Positions 57,479-64,000 of a DNA stretch of 64,000 nucleotides are shown one piece after another. The first letter of the stretch is position 1. Each line of letters starts with the position of its first letter. Origin of the DNA: Sorangium cellulosum (lineage in GTDB: Bacteria; Myxococcota_A; Polyangia; Polyangiales; Polyangiaceae). The translations under genes were made by a program, and so were the position numbers. Under the pieces are notes generated by a model that was not told the DNA's origin, made no database searches, and worked only from the letters and a program-made list of their open reading frames with translations. Location: positions 2,046,001-2,110,000 of the forward strand of contig NZ_CP012670.1 in NCBI RefSeq assembly GCF_004135735.1. The letters are read 5' to 3'.

Positions 57479-58411
57479 CTACGGCCGCGGGCCGAACTTC
57501 AGGAGCACGCGGTTGCGGCCGGTGCGCTTCGCCTCGTAGAGCGCCTCGTCGGCCGCGGCGACGAGCTGCAGGCCGTTCTGCACGGGGATCTCGGGGTGCG
57601 CCGCGACGCCGACGCTGACCGTCGTCGGCACGCGGACCCCTTCGTGCTCGAAGACCGACCCCTCGATGAGGAGCCGCAGGCGCTCGCCGAGGATGCCCGC
57701 GCTCTCGAGCCCCACGCCGCGGCACAGGATCCCGAACTCTTCCCCGCCGTAGCGGGCGAACACGTCCTCCGTGCGCACCGTGCTGCTCGCGAGCTTGGCG
57801 ATCCTCGCGAGGACATAGTCGCCGGCGAGGTGCCCGAAGGTGTCGTTGATCCTCTTGAAATGATCGACGTCGAACATGAGGAGCGACAGGTGCGCGTTGT
57901 GCCGCCGCGCATACGAGACCTCGGTCTCGATCCTGTCCAGGAAGTACTTCTTGTTGAACGCCTTCGTGAGGCCGTCGCGGAGCGCCGCGTCGTACATCTG
58001 CTGCTGAAACGACTCGTCCAGGTGGTCGTGGTAGGTGAACTTGAGGATGGTCGTCGACCCCAGGCGGATCTTGTCGCCGTCGTGCAGCGCGGCGCGCGTC
58101 ACCTGCTCGCCGTTCAGCAGCGTCCCGTTGGAGCTGTTGAGGTCCTCGATCACCACCTGGCTGTCCATCTGCAGGAGGCGGGCGTGGCGCCGCGAGATGC
58201 CGTCGTCGTTCAGCCGGATGGTGGCCCCGGAGGCCCGGCCGATCACGATCTCGGCGCCCTCGACGCGGTACATCTCGCCGACGTTCGAGCCGGCGAGCAC
58301 GATGAGGTAGGCGCGATCCTTCGGCGAGCGCGCCGGGAGCTCCTTCTGAAGTTCCCCCATGTTGGCCACCCGCGTGGCCTCGAAGTCATCGTCGGGGGGG
58401 TGGCGGCCCAT
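57479..58411 (-). CDS. FHA-GGDEF diguanylate cyclase
   Basis: A 310-residue protein. An FHA domain lies at about 35-125, with IVIGRASGATIRLNDDGISRRHARL and LNSSNGTLLNGEQV as the phosphothreonine-binding loops. The GGDEF domain follows with the active site GGEEF at 222-226. An inhibitory I-site RxxD (Arg213-Asp216) stands five residues before it. The substrate and metal residues (FDVDHFKRINDTFGH) are intact, so it should make cyclic di-GMP under product inhibition. The FHA domain ties it to Ser/Thr kinase signalling, common in myxobacteria. Confidence 0.95.
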   Translation of the reverse strand: MGRHPPDDDFEATRVANMGELQKELPARSPKDRAYLIVLAGSNVGEMYRVEGAEIVIGRASGATIRLNDDGISRRHARLLQMDSQVVIEDLNSSNGTLLNGEQVTRAALHDGDKIRLGSTTILKFTYHDHLDESFQQQMYDAALRDGLTKAFNKKYFLDRIETEVSYARRHNAHLSLLMFDVDHFKRINDTFGHLAGDYVLARIAKLASSTVRTEDVFARYGGEEFGILCRGVGLESAGILGERLRLLIEGSVFEHEGVRVPTTVSVGVAAHPEIPVQNGLQLVAAADEALYEAKRTGRNRVLLKFGPRP

Positions 58412-58534
58412 GCTCCCTTGGGATGATCCTAAATCCTTGAAGTGGGTTCAAGCGCGAGGGCATCGCGCAGGCGATGTTCCCTGTCGGGTAGCCTGCGTGA
58501 CGCGAGGTCCCACGCGCACGCGCGCCCGCCGCCG

Positions 58535-59296
58535 TCACGCGGCCCTGCCGAGCGGCACCACGAGCTGCTCGACACGGAGCTCGCCCGCTCGGAGCTCGAC
58601 GAACGTCGCGTCGGCGTGGCCCGTGCCACCCGCGCCATGGACGGCCATGCCCCGCGCGAGCGCGCCAGAGCCGCCCGCGTCGATGCGCGCCCTGTCGGCC
58701 TCGCCCCGCATCGAGCACGGCGCCTCGCCCACCGATCCGACGTTGATGATGCGCACGCCGCCCACCATGCGGTCGAACGGGACGTGAGAGCCGCCACAGA
58801 TCACCACGTCCGCCGGATCGTCGCCGAGGAGCGAGAGCACCTCCTCGTCGGTCATGTCGTGAGAGATCGGCTCCATCGGATCCGCCGGGGAGCCGTGGAC
58901 CAGGACGAGCTCGCCGCCGTCCTCGAGCGGCAGGCGGAACGTCGGGGCGAGCCGCGCCAGCCGGGCCAGGATGAGCTCGCCCAGCTCGGTGCGCGTCGCG
59001 GCCAGCCGATCGAGCCGCGCCCGCTCGTGCTCGCTCCTCGGCCTGACCCTGTCGATGTCCAGGGTTGCCAGGGCGCGATCCGATACGCCCTGCACACAGA
59101 CCGCCTTGGCCTGCGTGAGGCGGCGCCAGGTCTCGAGCGGCTTCGGACCAGGAAAGCAGAGATCTCCCGCGACGAGGAGCTGGCTGTACCCCCGACGCTC
59201 GGCGGTGGCCAGGACCGCCGCGAGCGCGTCGGCGTGGCCGTGGATATCCGAAACGCAGAGCAGTCGCACCCAGCGAGCATAGGATCCGGGAGCCAT
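58535..59296 (-). CDS. Calcineurin-like metallophosphoesterase
   Basis: A 253-residue phosphoesterase. Metal-binding blocks are CVSDIHGHADAL, VAGDLCFPGP, VLVHGSPADP and CGGSHVPFDRM. The usual GNHD/GNHE block reads GVSD (VQGVSDRAL), so the catalytic Asn-His pair is altered and activity may be weak or changed. The ATG at 59296 is used, with GTG 59269 (VRLLCVSDIHG) as the alternative start. It is monocistronic and divergent from glnE across 97 bp. Confidence 0.82.
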   Translation of the reverse strand: MAPGSYARWVRLLCVSDIHGHADALAAVLATAERRGYSQLLVAGDLCFPGPKPLETWRRLTQAKAVCVQGVSDRALATLDIDRVRPRSEHERARLDRLAATRTELGELILARLARLAPTFRLPLEDGGELVLVHGSPADPMEPISHDMTDEEVLSLLGDDPADVVICGGSHVPFDRMVGGVRIINVGSVGEAPCSMRGEADRARIDAGGSGALARGMAVHGAGGTGHADATFVELRAGELRVEQLVVPLGRAA

Positions 59297-59393
59297 GCCG
59301 CCAAGGCGCGAGGTGGGATCCGGTCACGATAAACCGGCGGTCGGGCGCTGCGGAACCGAGGTTCGCGCCCCCACGTCTTGCTAGCCTCGGGCC

Positions 59394-62300
59394 ATGCAAC
59401 CGGTATCGAGGCTCCTGGAGATCGCGCGCGCGATCGACGAGCAACGCGTGAAGGATCGCGCGGCGCGGCTGTCGCCTCGCCTTCCGCCCGGCTCGATGGC
59501 CTTCGCCGTCGCGGCGCTCCTCACGGCCGCCTACCCCGCGATCGGCGCGATCATCGAGGCGAACCCGGAGATCGCGGAGCGGCTCGCGGCCGAGGGGCAC
59601 CTGACGGCGCGCGACCGCGCCACGTACCTGTCCCGGATCCACGCCCGCGTCGGCGATGTCTCGGACAGCGCCCGCGTCCGCCGGGAGCTCCGGCGCGTGG
59701 CGCGCGACGAGCGGATCCGCATCGCGCTGCGCGAGCTGCTCCCGCCGTCGGTGGGCGGCGCGGACATCGACGTCACCGCGCGCGAGCTCACCGCGCTCGC
59801 CGAGGCCACGATCGAGGTCGCGCTCGCCGAGGCCGTCGCCGCCGTCACCGCGCGGTTCGGGGAGCCGCGCACGGCGGCGGGCGCGCGGTCGAAGTTCGTC
59901 GTCCTCGGCATGGGGAAGCTCGGAGGCGAGGAGCTCAACGCGGGCTCCGACGTCGACCTCATCTACCTCTACGACACCGACGAGGGGCACGTGGGCCCGT
60001 CCAGCGACCGCGCCGCCTCGATCACCCTGCACGATTTCTGGGCGCGCGTCGCGCGCCGCCTCACCTCGACGCTCGAGGAGGTCACGGAGGACGGCTTCGT
60101 CTGGCGCGTGGACCTGCGGCTCCGCCCCGAGGGCCGGAGCGGCCCGCTCGTCAACTCGCTGGCCGCCGCCGAGCGCTATTACGAGGCGTTCGGCCGCCTG
60201 TGGGAGCGCGCCGCGCTGCTCCGCGCCCGCGCGATCGCCGGCGACCTCGACTTCGGCGCCGAGGCGCTCGGCGTGCTCGGCCCGTTCGTGTGGCGGCGCC
60301 AGGTCGATCCGCAGATCGCCGTCGACATGATCGAGCTCGTGGAGCGCGCCCGCACCGAGCTCTCCCACGACGCGTCGCGCGATCTCAAGCTGGGCCCCGG
60401 CGGCATCCGGGAGGCCGAGTTCTTCGTGCAGTCGCTGCAGCTCGTCTGGGGAGGGCGCGAGCCGCGGGCGCGCGCGCAGGGCATGCTCGACGGCCTGCGG
60501 CGCCTGCGCACGCTCGGGTACGTGACGGACCGGGAAGGTCGGGAGCTCGTGGAAGGATACCTCGCGCTCCGGCGCGCCGAGCACGCCGTCCAGTCCGCGA
60601 CCGGCTTGCAGACGCACCTGCTCCCCGACGGCGAGCTCGAGCTCGAGCGCCTCGCCCGGACGTTGCGCTTCAAGGACGCCGCGGCGTTCCTGGCCGATAC
60701 GGAGCGGCGCCGGGGCCGGATCAAGGCGCGGCTCATGTCGCTCCTGCCGAAGGGGAGCGCCCGGCCGTCGCGGTGGATCGAGGTGATGGCGGCCCTCGAT
60801 CGCGGCGATCGCGACGCGTTCGCCGAGGCGCTCGGGAAGCACGCCGTGCTCGTCCTCGGCAGCCCGGGCGCCGAGCCGGAGGCCGCCGCCGCCGGCGCGC
60901 CAGCGGCCGCCGGCGCCGAGGCGGACGAGCTCACGGCGGACGAGCTCACGGCGGACGAGCTCACGGCGGACGAGCTCACGGCGGACGAGCTCACGGTGGA
61001 CGAGCTCGCCTCGCCGGGCGGCGCGCCGCCGGAGCAGGCGGCGCGGGCCACGCTGACCGCGCGCTTCCGGGACGTCGCCGACGATCTCTTCGAGCTCTCG
61101 CGGCACCCGGACGGCCTGCTCGGGGCGCGCAGCCGCGAGGCGTCCTCGACGCTCGCGGAGACGCTGCTCGCCGCGGTCGTCGACGCCGCGGATCCGGAGC
61201 AGGCCGCGCGCTTCCTCCGGCGGTGCTTCTCCCGCATCAAGCACTCCGCCGTCTACGCGCACATGCTCGGCGACGATCCGCGCGCGCTCCGCCGGCTCGT
61301 CGAGGCGCTCGGGTCGAGCGCGTTCATCGGCGACGCGATGGTCCGGTACCCCGAGCTCGTCGACGTCGTCCTGTTCGCCCGCGGCGCGCCCGGGCCCGGC
61401 CTGATCCGGCACACCATCGAGGAGAGCCTCAGCGAGGCCTCGCCGGACGACGATCCCGAGGAGGCGCTCATGGCCGCGCTCCGGCGGGCCAAGGCGCGCG
61501 TCACCATCGAGGTCGGCCTCGGCGATCTGGGCGGCGAGGTCGGCACGCGCGAGGCGACGCTCGCGCTCTCGGACCTCGCCGACGCGTCGCTCGAGGCCGC
61601 GACGCGCTTCGCGCTGGGGACGCCCCCGGGCGAGCCGGTCCGGGGGCTCGCCGTGATCGCGATGGGCAAGCTCGGCGGCCGGGAGATCGGCTACGGCTCG
61701 GATCTCGACGTCTTCTTCCTGTTCGATCCCGCGTGCGCGCCGTCGGACGAGCGCGGGCCGGTGTCGGATCCCGGCACGTACTACGCGCGGCGCGCCCGGC
61801 AGATCATCCGGCTCATCTCGATGTCGCACGCCGCGGGCCCCGGCTACGAGCTCGACACGCGCCTGCGCCCGTCGGGCAGCCAGGGGCTGCTCGTCACGTC
61901 GCTCGACGCGTTCGCGCGCTACCACGGCATCCGCCGGGCGGGCGAGCCGGCCGCGGCGTCGACGGAGCCGGAGCCGCCGTCCGGCCCGCGGCCCGCCCGC
62001 GCCGCGGTGTGGGAGCGGCTCGCGCTGATCCGGGCGCGCGCGGCCGCCGGGGACCCCGCGCTCGGGGCGGAGGCGATCGCGATCGCGCACGACGCCGCCT
62101 ACCTCCAGGCGGACGACTTCGATCGCATCGCCGAGGAGATCCACCGCCTGCGGCTCCGCATGGAGCACGAGCTGTCGCACGAGCGCCGCGGCCGGCGCGA
62201 CTTCAAGCTCGGGCGGGGCGGCCTCGCGGACATCGAGTTCGCGGTGCAGCTCCTGCAGATGCGCCACGGCGCCGATCCTCGCGTGCGCACCACCGAGACG

Positions 62301-62660
62301 CTCGCGGCGATCGACGCGCTCGCCTCGGCCGGGTACCTGTCCGCGCAGCACGCCGAGATCTTCCGGGACGGCCACGCGTTCCTGCGCAAGCTCGAGCAGC
62401 GGATCCGCATCGTGCACGCGGACGCGTCGCAGCTGCTCGAGGAGAACGCGCCCGGGGTGCCGCTCCTGGCGCGACGGATGGGCATCCGGGGCCGCACCGC
62501 GGCCGAGGCCGCGAGGGAGCTGCTCGCGCGCTACGGCGAGATCACGAGGCGCGTCCGCCGGGCGTACGACGCCATCGTCGCGCGCGGGGCGCGGGAGGCG
62601 GACAGGGCCGCGAGCGGGGCGCCGGGCGGCGAGGGGAGCTCGCCCGGCGAGGCGCGCTGA
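59394..62660 (+). CDS. glnE: Bifunctional glutamine synthetase adenylyltransferase/deadenylase
   Basis: A 1088-residue GlnE. The N-terminal nucleotidyltransferase domain has VVLGMGKLGGEELNAGSDVDLIYLYD (about 165-190) and the C-terminal one AMGKLGGREIGYGSDLDVFFLFD (about 755-780), each with the GSDxD metal site. The helical and regulatory parts lie between and after them. It adds AMP to or removes it from glutamine synthetase, under PII control. It is longer than the usual 950 because the linker (about 490-545) is Ala/Glu-rich and contains an in-frame 15-bp minisatellite that encodes repeated DELTA. It precedes an unknown gene by 50 bp. Confidence 0.93.
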   Translation: MQPVSRLLEIARAIDEQRVKDRAARLSPRLPPGSMAFAVAALLTAAYPAIGAIIEANPEIAERLAAEGHLTARDRATYLSRIHARVGDVSDSARVRRELRRVARDERIRIALRELLPPSVGGADIDVTARELTALAEATIEVALAEAVAAVTARFGEPRTAAGARSKFVVLGMGKLGGEELNAGSDVDLIYLYDTDEGHVGPSSDRAASITLHDFWARVARRLTSTLEEVTEDGFVWRVDLRLRPEGRSGPLVNSLAAAERYYEAFGRLWERAALLRARAIAGDLDFGAEALGVLGPFVWRRQVDPQIAVDMIELVERARTELSHDASRDLKLGPGGIREAEFFVQSLQLVWGGREPRARAQGMLDGLRRLRTLGYVTDREGRELVEGYLALRRAEHAVQSATGLQTHLLPDGELELERLARTLRFKDAAAFLADTERRRGRIKARLMSLLPKGSARPSRWIEVMAALDRGDRDAFAEALGKHAVLVLGSPGAEPEAAAAGAPAAAGAEADELTADELTADELTADELTADELTVDELASPGGAPPEQAARATLTARFRDVADDLFELSRHPDGLLGARSREASSTLAETLLAAVVDAADPEQAARFLRRCFSRIKHSAVYAHMLGDDPRALRRLVEALGSSAFIGDAMVRYPELVDVVLFARGAPGPGLIRHTIEESLSEASPDDDPEEALMAALRRAKARVTIEVGLGDLGGEVGTREATLALSDLADASLEAATRFALGTPPGEPVRGLAVIAMGKLGGREIGYGSDLDVFFLFDPACAPSDERGPVSDPGTYYARRARQIIRLISMSHAAGPGYELDTRLRPSGSQGLLVTSLDAFARYHGIRRAGEPAAASTEPEPPSGPRPARAAVWERLALIRARAAAGDPALGAEAIAIAHDAAYLQADDFDRIAEEIHRLRLRMEHELSHERRGRRDFKLGRGGLADIEFAVQLLQMRHGADPRVRTTETLAAIDALASAGYLSAQHAEIFRDGHAFLRKLEQRIRIVHADASQLLEENAPGVPLLARRMGIRGRTAAEAARELLARYGEITRRVRRAYDAIVARGAREADRAASGAPGGEGSSPGEAR
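60921..61010 (+). repeat. 15-bp in-frame minisatellite in glnE (DELTA repeat)
   Basis: The unit GCGGACGAGCTCACG is repeated perfectly five times (60921-60995), with a sixth degenerate copy (60996-61010). It encodes ADELT units in residues 510-539 of GlnE, in the linker between the two nucleotidyltransferase domains. Unit length is a multiple of three, so copy-number changes keep the frame. It may lengthen or shorten a flexible acidic linker by slippage. Confidence 0.95.
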
Positions 62661-62710
62661 CGGTTGCCGTTGACCCTCGCCGGGCGCGGTGGAATGCCTG
62701 GCGCGAGCCG

Positions 62711-63247
62711 ATGACCACCCAGAGCGAGCAGCCCAGAGAGCCCGCGGCCGGGCGCCGTTGCAACACCCAGCCGATCTCCCTCGACAGCCTCATCGCCGCG
62801 CACCCGGATGCGCTGGAGCAGATCTACGCGACCGGCAGGCCCGCGGATCCGGCGGAGCTCGGCGACGCGCCCCGAGGGCGGCTCCTCGCCCTGCACCCGA
62901 CGGCCAGGGTCCACCTCGCGACACGCCCGCTCGTCTCGGCGCTCGCGTCGGACTGGATGCCCTGGAAAGGCAACGAGTTCGATCACGGGGGAAACTCCGG
63001 CACGAACGTGGTCTTCGGCAGCAAGGTGTGCCGCTTCAAGGCGCAGCTCGCGCCCTCGGAGGTCGACGGCATGCCGACGCTCGCGCTGACGTACGGCGAG
63101 AGGGCCTTCGGCAATCCGTGGCCCGTGAGCGCGCTCAAGGACGAGCTGCGGACCGTGGGGAACGGGTTCGCGATCGGCCCGGTGCTGCTGCGGTGGCAGG
63201 ACCGATGGCGCGTTGTCCTCTGGTTCGGGCTCTCGCGCGTGCATTGA
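62711..63247 (+). CDS. Hypothetical protein downstream of glnE
   Basis: A 178-residue protein starting at ATG 62711, 50 bp after glnE. It has no signal peptide or membrane segment. The N-terminus (about 1-25) is disordered, and the rest is folded: ISLDSLIAAHPDALEQIYATG, LLALHPTARVHLATRPLVSALA, WMPWKGNEFDHGGNSGTNVVFG, ALTYGERAFGNPWPVSALKDELRTV, AIGPVLLRWQDRWRVVLWFGLSRVH. The mix of strands and Trp-rich segments suggests a beta-rich domain. I do not recognise the family. Shared strand and spacing suggest cotranscription with glnE. Confidence 0.65.
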   Translation: MTTQSEQPREPAAGRRCNTQPISLDSLIAAHPDALEQIYATGRPADPAELGDAPRGRLLALHPTARVHLATRPLVSALASDWMPWKGNEFDHGGNSGTNVVFGSKVCRFKAQLAPSEVDGMPTLALTYGERAFGNPWPVSALKDELRTVGNGFAIGPVLLRWQDRWRVVLWFGLSRVH

Positions 63248-63358
63248 CGATCGCCCGCCCGTCCGGCGCCCCGACCCCCGGGCGAGCCGCCGGACCAGCG
63301 CTGGCGCCGCCGCTCCCCGTCCGCCGCGGGCGCGCGAAGGAGGGGTCCCCGCGCGACG

Positions 63359-63379
63359 CGTGTCATGAACCGTGACACG
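63359..63379. promoter_or_regulatory. Palindrome 1 of 3: CGTGTCA / TGACACG
   Basis: Perfect 7-bp arms at 63359-63365 and 63373-63379 around a 7-base centre (TGAACCG). The 14-bp dyad spacing is typical of a dimeric repressor or activator site. Confidence 0.5.
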
Positions 63380-63384
63380 TTGAA

Positions 63385-63407
63385 GGTGTGTGATCGCGTT
63401 ACACACC
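63385..63407. promoter_or_regulatory. Palindrome 2 of 3: GGTGTGT / ACACACC
   Basis: Perfect 7-bp arms at 63385-63391 and 63401-63407 around a 9-base centre, 5 bp after palindrome 1. The arm sequence differs from palindrome 1, so it is not a second copy. Confidence 0.5.
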
Positions 63408-63410
63408 CTG

Positions 63411-63429
63411 TCGCCATGTCGCATGGCGA
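63411..63429. promoter_or_regulatory. Palindrome 3 of 3: TCGCCATG / CATGGCGA
   Basis: Perfect 8-bp arms at 63411-63418 and 63422-63429 around a 3-base centre (TCG), 3 bp after palindrome 2. All three could also fold as RNA hairpins. Confidence 0.5.
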
Positions 63430-63630
63430 GATCTGCTGTCTGGATCGCCCGATACGCCACGCGCGTGTCCTGCGCGGAGGTGGCAGGTCGAGAAATCAGG
63501 GCTTGCCCGGATCCACCATCGCTCCATCCCTGCTCTTTCATGGACATGCTTCCCGATCTCTACACCCTCACCTACCATGGAGAGTGGGCGCAGCAGGGTA
63601 CCTTCGCCCGCATCGCCCGGGAGGCTCGAT

Positions 63631-64000
63631 ATGTTGACTTGGGCACGCAAGGCGGGAGTCCTGATGGCCGCGATCGCCGCGGCGCCGAGCGTCATCGCCG
63701 GCTGCGCCTGCGGTGACACCGGGGGCACGGCGATCTCGGCGACCGGCGGCGCGGGGCCTTCCGGAACCGGGAGCGGCGGCGGCTTCGGGACCCTCGCGTC
63801 GGTAGGCGGCAGCGGCGGCGGCGAGGGCGGCGGCGGCCCGTGCGAGGGCCTCGAGTGCCAGCAGGTCGCCTGCTCGGGCGGGGCGAAGACCACGGTGACC
63901 GGCACGGTGTACGACCCGGCGGGGCGGCTGCCGCTCTACAACGCGATCGTCTACGTCCCCAACGCGCCGCTCGACGAGATCACGGACGGCGCGACGTGCG
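63631..64000 (+). CDS. Lipoprotein with carboxypeptidase-regulatory-like domain, 5' part
   Basis: The gene starts at ATG 63631 behind GGGAGG and runs off the window; 123 codons are visible. The N-terminus is a lipoprotein signal ([19 protein letters not shown], then SVIAGC with the lipobox Cys). A long Gly/Ser-rich linker follows (about 35-65), then [14 protein letters not shown] and a beta-rich start [30 protein letters not shown]. This last block resembles carboxypeptidase-regulatory-like modules found in large surface lipoproteins of myxobacteria. The function is unknown. It is probably a cell-surface protein. Confidence 0.8.
   Translation, partial: MLTWARKAGVLMAAIAAAPSVIAGCACGDTGGTAISATGGAGPSGTGSGGGFGTLASVGGSGGGEGGGGPCEGLECQQVACSGGAKTTVTGTVYDPAGRLPLYNAIVYVPNAPLDEITDGATC

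Larger units (their letters stand above)
63248..63630. other. 383-bp intergenic region with a palindrome cluster
   Basis: The region between the unknown gene and the lipoprotein contains no supported gene. Within 71 bp (63359-63429) there are three separate palindromes, annotated individually below. The region should also hold the lipoprotein promoter. Confidence 0.55.

Noticed and set aside
58386..62417. 1343-codon open frame antisense to glnE
   Set aside because: Crosses three real genes and intergenic DNA, with no recognisable domain.

Overview
The window is high-GC chromosomal DNA with dense genes, many GTG starts and 4-bp stop/start overlaps. The gene content (an ImuA-ImuB-DnaE2 mutasome, a CheB-CheR-PAS hybrid, FHA-GGDEF and GAF signalling proteins, UdgX, Gly/Ser-rich lipoproteins, many regulators) fits a large-genome myxobacterium, most likely Polyangiales/Sorangium-like. 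That assignment is inference from content and style; there is no rRNA here to anchor it. Most of the window is core or signalling chromosome, and I see no insertion sequence, prophage or CRISPR array.

Layout. 1-4.1 kb: the 3' end of a PcnB-like nucleotidyltransferase, a secreted transglutaminase-fold protein, a Nudix hydrolase, a small exported protein and a TetR regulator. 4.1-12.9 kb: the most unusual locus. A papain-like protease fused to a serine hydrolase is divergent from a tight operon of a class I isoprenoid-synthase-like protein (DDxxD), a 73-residue NHLP-like leader peptide, a class II terpene-cyclase-like protein (DxDD) and a membrane class III adenylate cyclase. A radical-SAM/B12-type protein with a shifted cysteine motif converges on that operon. 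13.7-18.7 kb: signalling and small hypothetical genes, with nested tandem repeats at 17.25-17.39 kb. 19-22.6 kb: a TetR regulator with operator-like palindromes, udgX and kup. 22.7-25.3 kb: two divergent citrate-synthase paralogues, one fused to a DNA-binding helix-turn-helix, around a promoter with repeated GATCAACC-type motifs. 25.3-31.6 kb: a 30-bp perfect inverted repeat, then a LexA-box-like site and imuA-imuB-dnaE2.

31.6-37.6 kb: a hybrid histidine kinase, and smc translationally coupled to a small helical protein. 37.8-46.4 kb: an FmdB-type zinc ribbon, a divergent chorismate mutase/prephenate dehydratase, a lipoprotein, hrpB, an amidase, tRNA-Pro(GGG) with its terminator, and a glycosyltransferase. 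46.7-50.5 kb: rpsU, then a peroxide-type module (Fur/PerR regulator, rubrerythrin, Fe-S CCG-domain protein, DUF3501). 50.5-54.7 kb: a thioesterase, a PLD-like protein, rpiA, argH and an unknown gene. 54.8-59.3 kb: fni, a GAF/coiled-coil protein with a CheY-like partner, an FHA-GGDEF cyclase and a phosphoesterase. 59.4-64 kb: glnE with an in-frame 15-bp minisatellite, an unknown gene, three consecutive palindromes, and the start of a lipoprotein cut by the window edge.

The best candidate for an undescribed system is the 4.1-12.9 kb locus. It places complementary class I and class II terpene-type active sites around a RiPP-leader-like peptide, in translational coupling with a cyclic-nucleotide signalling enzyme and close to a protease and a radical-SAM-like protein.
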